NCBI GenBank assembly: GCA_029258495.1
Contig: JARHYV010000090.1
Coordinates: 1 to 5,402, forward strand
From: Faecousia sp.
Lineage (GTDB): Bacteria > Bacillota > Clostridia > Oscillospirales > Oscillospiraceae
Direction: 5' to 3'
Length of the DNA stretch: 5,402 nucleotides
Made by a program: the position numbers and the translations under genes. This document shows, piece by piece, positions 1 to 3,168 of the stretch (position 1 is its first letter; each line of letters starts with the position of its first letter). A model generated the notes under the pieces. That model searched no databases and was not told the DNA's origin. It saw only the letters and a program-made list of their open reading frames with translations.

Positions 1-435
1 AATCAGAAAATGCCCGGCAGCGTTCAGGAGATCCGCTATATCAATCGGGATGAAAACACCCATCTGTGGCTGTTCCGCAGTATCCTGTTAGAGCTGAAAA
101 GAGAGTCCCCCGAGCTGTTCACCGACGCTCATGTGGAAACCTATCGTGCCATGATCCGGGAAGGCTGTGAGCAGGAGATCCGTTGGGGGCACTATGTGAT
201 CGGTGACGAGATCCAGGGGCTCAACCAGACCATGATCACCGATTACATCCAGTATCTGGGAAATCTCCGGTGTGCAAATCTGGGCTTTGATCCCATCTAC
301 CCCGGTCACGAAAAAGAACCCGACAGCATGTCCTGGGTAAGCCAGTTCTCAAATGCGAATATGATCAAAACCGACTTCTTTGAGGCAAAGAGTACCGCCT
401 ATGCAAAGAGCAGTGCTCTGGTGGACGATCTGTGA
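1..435 (+). CDS. nrdB: Ribonucleoside-diphosphate reductase, beta (small) subunit, C-terminal part (5' end outside window)
   Basis: This is the radical-generating small subunit of class I ribonucleotide reductase, which works in the cytosol with the alpha subunit to reduce ribonucleotides to deoxyribonucleotides. The frame is open from base 1 (Asn-Gln-Lys precede the first Met), so the real start lies upstream; 144 residues of a usual 320-380 are visible. The motif RDENTHLWLF at 46-75 matches the second ExxH metal-ligand motif of the family, with Glu at 52-54 and His at 61-63. The helix containing EQEIRWGHYVIGD is also family-typical. The end (SWVSQFSN, then KTDFFEAKSTAY) is the conserved tail, and Tyr at 400-402, 11 residues from the C-terminus, is the likely radical-transfer tyrosine. 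The final residues (LVDDL) would be the part that docks on the alpha subunit. The first ligand half is missing, so I cannot separate NrdB from NrdF types or tell the cofactor metal. A strong terminator follows directly, so this ends its operon and is unlinked to the transporter genes. Confidence 0.93.
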   Translation, partial: NQKMPGSVQEIRYINRDENTHLWLFRSILLELKRESPELFTDAHVETYRAMIREGCEQEIRWGHYVIGDEIQGLNQTMITDYIQYLGNLRCANLGFDPIYPGHEKEPDSMSWVSQFSNANMIKTDFFEAKSTAYAKSSALVDDL

Positions 436-480
436 TACAAAATACCCCCGATATTCACCGGAATATCGGGGGATTTTGTA
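436..480 (+). terminator. Rho-independent terminator after the reductase gene
   Basis: The left arm at 436-456 pairs with the right arm at 461-480 around an ACCG loop. The core (CCCCCGATATTC / GAATATCGGGGG) is a perfect 12-bp stem. Pairing continues through TACAAAAT / ATTTTGTA with only one bulged A at 444. The right arm ends in ATTTTGTA, a short T-tract as expected of an intrinsic terminator, and the matching A-tract on the left means the structure could also stop transcription from the other strand. It begins at the base after the stop codon. Confidence 0.93.
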
Positions 481-502
481 CGATGTTACACAATGTTTAC
501 AG

Positions 503-534
503 TTGTATCATTTTCAATCCATACCTGATATGAT
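503..534 (+). promoter_or_regulatory. Candidate sigma-A-type promoter of the MMPL operon (weak)
   Basis: TTGTAT at 503-508 and TGATAT at 526-531 are separated by 17 bp, an acceptable but non-consensus -35/-10 pair. TATGAT at 529-534 is a better -10 hexamer but would need a 20-bp spacer. TTTACA at 496-501 is another -35-like hexamer with no well-spaced -10. A start site near 537-541 would give a leader of about 110 nt. The support is position (just after a terminator and before an operon with no other visible promoter) plus hexamer similarity, so confidence is low. Confidence 0.3.
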
Positions 535-553
535 ATCTTATAGGATGACCTAT
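527..553. promoter_or_regulatory. Two short dyads overlapping the presumed transcription start: possible operator
   Basis: GATAT-G-ATATC at 527-537 is a perfect 5-bp inverted repeat around one base. ATAGG-ATGA-CCTAT at 540-553 is a second one around four bases. They are 2 bp apart and would cover the -10 and +1 of the candidate promoter, where a repressor would act. MMPL genes are often controlled by TetR- or MarR-type regulators, but no regulator gene is in the window. Dyads this short occur by chance in AT-rich DNA, so this is only a pointer. Confidence 0.2.
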
Positions 554-591
554 TTTTAGAAACATCATAAATGAGAAAGGAATGAAGATCT

Positions 592-612
592 GCGGAGGCG
601 GGAGTCTTCCGC
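592..612 (+). other. Small GC-rich leader hairpin upstream of the MMPL start
   Basis: GCGGAG at 592-597 can pair with TTCCGC at 607-612 (five Watson-Crick pairs plus one G-T) around a 9-nt loop. A competing pairing of GAAGA at 584-588 with TCTTC at 605-609 would exclude it. The element sits in an otherwise AT-rich stretch, inside the presumed 5' untranslated region and about 27 nt before the ribosome binding site. I do not recognise any riboswitch class here. Confidence 0.3.
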
Positions 613-638
613 TGTGTAATGTATCGCATGCTGTAATT

Positions 639-644
639 GGAGAG
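639..644 (+). promoter_or_regulatory. Ribosome binding site of the MMPL gene; decides the start at 651
   Basis: GGAGAG ends 6 nt before ATG 651, which is ideal Shine-Dalgarno spacing. The alternative in-frame ATG at 582 has only AAAGG ending 1 nt before it, which is too close, and the 23 residues between the two starts are not like a conserved N-terminus. Confidence 0.8.
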
Positions 645-650
645 AAATTT

Positions 651-3095
651 ATGAACAAGTCAAATTCTAACGGAAATTTTTTCCACAAAGTTGCCACATT
701 CATTGTGGACAAACGCCATCTGTTTTTCTTACTTTATACCTTTGCTGTTATTTTTTGTATTTTTTCCAGAAACTGGGTCGAAGTTGAGAACGACATCACC
801 ACCTATCTTCCGGATGATACCGAAACCCGGCAGGGTATCGTCACCATGAACGACAATTTCGACACCTTTGCCACAGCCCGCGTGATGGTGTCAAACATCA
901 CCTATGAAACGGCCGAGTCCATCAGTGACACCCTTGCTGATATCGAAGGTGTGGAAATGGTCATGTTCGACGACACACAGGAGCATTATCAGAATGCGGC
1001 TGCCCTGTTTGATGTCACCTTTGATGGGCAGAACAACGACGAAAGCTCCCTGAATGCCATGGAGGAGATCCGCAGGGAATTGGAAGGGTACGATACCTCC
1101 ATAGACACCCTGATCGGTTACGACGACAAGGTCATGCTCCAAGAAGAAATGACCACCATTCTGATCATCGCCGTATTTATCATCCTGCTCGTATTGACGC
1201 TGACCTCCCGTTCCTATGCCGAGGTTCCCGTTCTGCTCATCACCTTCGGCGTTGCCGCGCTGCTGAATATGGGCACAAACTTCATATTCGGCAAGATCAG
1301 CTTTATCTCCGACTCCATCGCCGTGGTGCTGCAGCTTGCTCTTGCCATCGACTATGCCATCATTTTGTGCCATCGTTTCTCCGATGAGCATGAAACCAAA
1401 AATACACGGGATGCCTGTATCGATGCACTTGCAAAATCCATCCCCGAGATCAGTGCATCTTCTCTGACTACCATCAGCGGTCTTGCCGCTCTGGCCTTCA
1501 TGAAGTTCTCTCTGGGGTTGGATATGTCCCTGGTTCTGATCAAGTCCATCGCCATGAGCCTGCTGTCCGTCTTTACGCTGATGCCCGGTCTGCTGATCCT
1601 GTTCAGCCCACTGATCGACCGCACCAAGCACAAGCGTCTGCTGCCCAACATCACGCCTCTGGGAAAATTTGCCGTGTCGGCACGGCGTGTTGTTCCGGTG
1701 TTGTTTGTTGTGATCCTGGTGGGCGCAGGTTATCTTGCCAACAGATGCCCGTACTGCTACAGCTTTACCGACATCCGCACCTCTAAAATGGCAGACCGGC
1801 AGGTTGCCTATTTCAAGATCAAGGAAACCTTCGGCACCAGCAATATGGTCGCAATGGTCGTCCCCAGCGGCAATTACGAGGCAGAAAAAGCCATTCTGGA
1901 GGAGCTTGACAAATATCCTCAGGTAAAGAGCACCATGGGGCTTTCCACAATGGAGGCCATGGACGGCTACAATCTGACGGATGCCCTGACCCCCCGGCAA
2001 TTCTCCGAGCTACTGGATCTTGATTATGAGGTTGCTCAGGTTCTTTACAGTGCCTATGCGGCGGAGCATAACGAATACGGTGAGATCCTCAGCGGCTTGA
2101 ATGAATACCGCGTGCCGCTGTTTGATCTGTTCATCTTCCTGAAAGACCAGATGCAGTCCCACAATATCAATCTGGACGGTAAGGATCAGGAGATGATGGA
2201 CGATCTGTTTGCTCAGCTGGAAACAGCACAAAAGCAGATGCAGAATGACAATTACAGTCGAATGCTCGTCTTCCTGAACCTTCCCGAAGAGGGCGAGGAC
2301 ACCTATGCATTCCTTGCACAGATGCGCCAGATCATGGGGCAGTATTACGATGACGATTACTATGTTGTGGGCAACTCCACCAGTTCCCGGGATCTGTCGT
2401 CCTCTTTTGCATCGGATAACCTGATGATCAGCATTCTTTCTGCGCTGTTTGTCATCCTTGTCCTGCTGTTTACATTCCAGTCTGCCGCACTTCCCGTGCT
2501 GCTGATCGTGGTTATTCAGGGCAGTATCTGGATCAACTTCTCCTTCCCCACCCTGATGGATCAGCCCCTGTATTTCCTGGGATATCTGATCGTCAGCGCG
2601 ATCCAGATGGGTGCAAATATCGACTACGCCATCGTGATCTCCAGCCACTATCAGGAGCTCAAAGCCTATATGCCCCACAAGAAAGCCATCATTCACGCAC
2701 TGAATGCATCCTTCCCCACTGTGTTTACCTCCGGCAGCATCATGGCGGCCGCCGGTCTGCTGATCGGCAATCTGTCGGCTCAGCCTGTCGTATCCATCAT
2801 GGGCACCTGCCTCGGCAGAGGCACCATCATTTCCATCATTCTGGTTTTGGGTGTCCTGCCCGCATTCTTGGTGCTTGGCGATTCCTTTATCGAGCGCACA
2901 CGCTTTAAGCTGAAGCGGATCGAGGTCAACACCACCACCGCTACCGGCTCCATGCGTGTCCACGGTCACATCCGCGGCTATGTTTCCGGCATGATCGATG
3001 CAGACTTCCACGGAACCATTCACGGCGATCTGGAAGCCACCGTGTCCACCAACGAAGGGGTTGAAATCAGCGAAGGAGATGCAGAACATGAATAA
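651..3095 (+). CDS. MMPL-family (RND superfamily) membrane transporter with beta-helix-like C-terminal tail
   Basis: This is a proton-driven exporter of the MMPL type (Pfam MMPL), predicted to move lipids or hydrophobic/amphiphilic compounds across the cytoplasmic membrane; the substrate is unknown. The 814 residues from ATG 651 have the two-fold RND layout. TM1 is at about 23-41 and the first extracytoplasmic domain at 43-165. TM2-6 fall at about 167-186, 191-211, 219-240, 272-291 and 296-320. TM7 is at 346-363, followed by a second extracytoplasmic domain at 364-588 with a helical insert at about 447-532. TM8-12 fall at about 589-609, 612-631, 641-664, 685-706 and 721-743. TM4 carries LAIDYAIILCHRF (D234-Y235) and TM10 carries GANIDYAIVISSHY (D658-Y659). 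These match the two Asp-Tyr proton-relay pairs of MmpL3-like proteins, so the pump looks intact. VVGNSTSSRDL before TM8 and the IQ-rich TM9 are typical of Firmicutes members. Unusual points are a CPYC motif at 366-369 just outside TM7 and a glycine-alternating tail at 768-798. The in-frame ATG at 582 is rejected on ribosome binding site grounds. The gene overlaps the next one by 8 bp. Confidence 0.93.
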   Translation: MNKSNSNGNFFHKVATFIVDKRHLFFLLYTFAVIFCIFSRNWVEVENDITTYLPDDTETRQGIVTMNDNFDTFATARVMVSNITYETAESISDTLADIEGVEMVMFDDTQEHYQNAAALFDVTFDGQNNDESSLNAMEEIRRELEGYDTSIDTLIGYDDKVMLQEEMTTILIIAVFIILLVLTLTSRSYAEVPVLLITFGVAALLNMGTNFIFGKISFISDSIAVVLQLALAIDYAIILCHRFSDEHETKNTRDACIDALAKSIPEISASSLTTISGLAALAFMKFSLGLDMSLVLIKSIAMSLLSVFTLMPGLLILFSPLIDRTKHKRLLPNITPLGKFAVSARRVVPVLFVVILVGAGYLANRCPYCYSFTDIRTSKMADRQVAYFKIKETFGTSNMVAMVVPSGNYEAEKAILEELDKYPQVKSTMGLSTMEAMDGYNLTDALTPRQFSELLDLDYEVAQVLYSAYAAEHNEYGEILSGLNEYRVPLFDLFIFLKDQMQSHNINLDGKDQEMMDDLFAQLETAQKQMQNDNYSRMLVFLNLPEEGEDTYAFLAQMRQIMGQYYDDDYYVVGNSTSSRDLSSSFASDNLMISILSALFVILVLLFTFQSAALPVLLIVVIQGSIWINFSFPTLMDQPLYFLGYLIVSAIQMGANIDYAIVISSHYQELKAYMPHKKAIIHALNASFPTVFTSGSIMAAAGLLIGNLSAQPVVSIMGTCLGRGTIISIILVLGVLPAFLVLGDSFIERTRFKLKRIEVNTTTATGSMRVHGHIRGYVSGMIDADFHGTIHGDLEATVSTNEGVEISEGDAEHE
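1746..1757 (+). other. CPYC motif in the MMPL transporter, extracytoplasmic side of TM7
   Basis: Residues C366-P-Y-C369 of the transporter form a CxxC immediately after TM7, where the chain enters the second extracytoplasmic domain. The four residues equal the glutaredoxin active-site tetrad, but there is no thioredoxin fold around them. A structural disulfide or a metal site is the more reasonable reading. The only other cysteines in the protein are at 36, 240, 256 and 720, in or near membrane segments or on the cytoplasmic side. Confidence 0.5.
2952..3044 (+). repeat. (h-x-G-x) repeat in the MMPL cytoplasmic tail, bactofilin-like
   Basis: From residue 768 to 798 every even-numbered residue is hydrophobic, Gly or Ala, and every odd-numbered residue is polar, charged or aromatic. 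The even series runs M, V, G, I, G, V, G, I, A, F, G, I, G, L, A, V. This gives about seven units of the form hydrophobic-x-Gly-x, the pattern of the right-handed beta-helix in bactofilins (polymer-forming cytoskeletal proteins). The outward positions carry four histidines (771, 773, 787, 791) and several acids. With 12 TM segments and a cytoplasmic N-terminus, this tail lies in the cytoplasm. It is far shorter than a full bactofilin core (about 100 residues), so it would need to stack with itself or with another chain. Confidence 0.6.
3073..3078 (+). promoter_or_regulatory. Ribosome binding site of the GLUG-repeat gene, inside the MMPL coding end
   Basis: AAGGAG ends 9 nt before ATG 3088. 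It lies within the last codons of the transporter gene, and the start codon overlaps the transporter stop (ATGAATAA, 3088-3095). This supports translational coupling and fixes the start of the second gene. Confidence 0.85.
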
Positions 3096-3168
3096 ATACA
3101 TCAAAAAAATCCTCAGCTGTCTGCTCTGTGCGTTCCTTGCGGTTTCAGCTGTCTTCCCCGTCTTTGCA
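3088..3168 (+). other. Signal peptide coding segment of the GLUG protein
   Basis: Residues 1-27 have four lysines in the first seven positions, then a hydrophobic core (ILSCLLCAFLAVSAV) and PVFA ending at Ala27, before an acidic Thr/Glu-rich mature start. This is a classical Sec/signal peptidase I peptide. The two cysteines sit inside the hydrophobic core, not after it, so a lipobox is unlikely. Confidence 0.88.

Noticed and set aside
571..636. Tiny leader peptides (ATG 571, 4 codons; ATG 619, 5 codons)
   Set aside because: They are too short, have no well-spaced ribosome binding site and no attenuation-like codon pattern.
582..650. MMPL start at ATG 582
   Set aside because: The purine stretch before it is too close, whereas ATG 651 has GGAGAG at ideal spacing and begins with a typical short polar N-terminus before TM1.
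1746..1757. Glutaredoxin or thioredoxin domain suggested by CPYC
   Set aside because: No thioredoxin fold surrounds it; the tetrad sits between a membrane helix and an RND porter domain.
891..2000. Long open frame on the minus strand inside the MMPL gene (369 codons)
   Set aside because: It is antisense to a convincing transporter frame. Its translation is rich in His, Gly, Gln and Asp with no domain or membrane pattern, as expected when the complement of biased codons is read.
3112..3123. Lipoprotein signal at the cysteines of the GLUG protein N-terminus
   Set aside because: Cysteines 11 and 14 lie within the hydrophobic core, with more hydrophobic sequence and a good VFA cleavage site after them.
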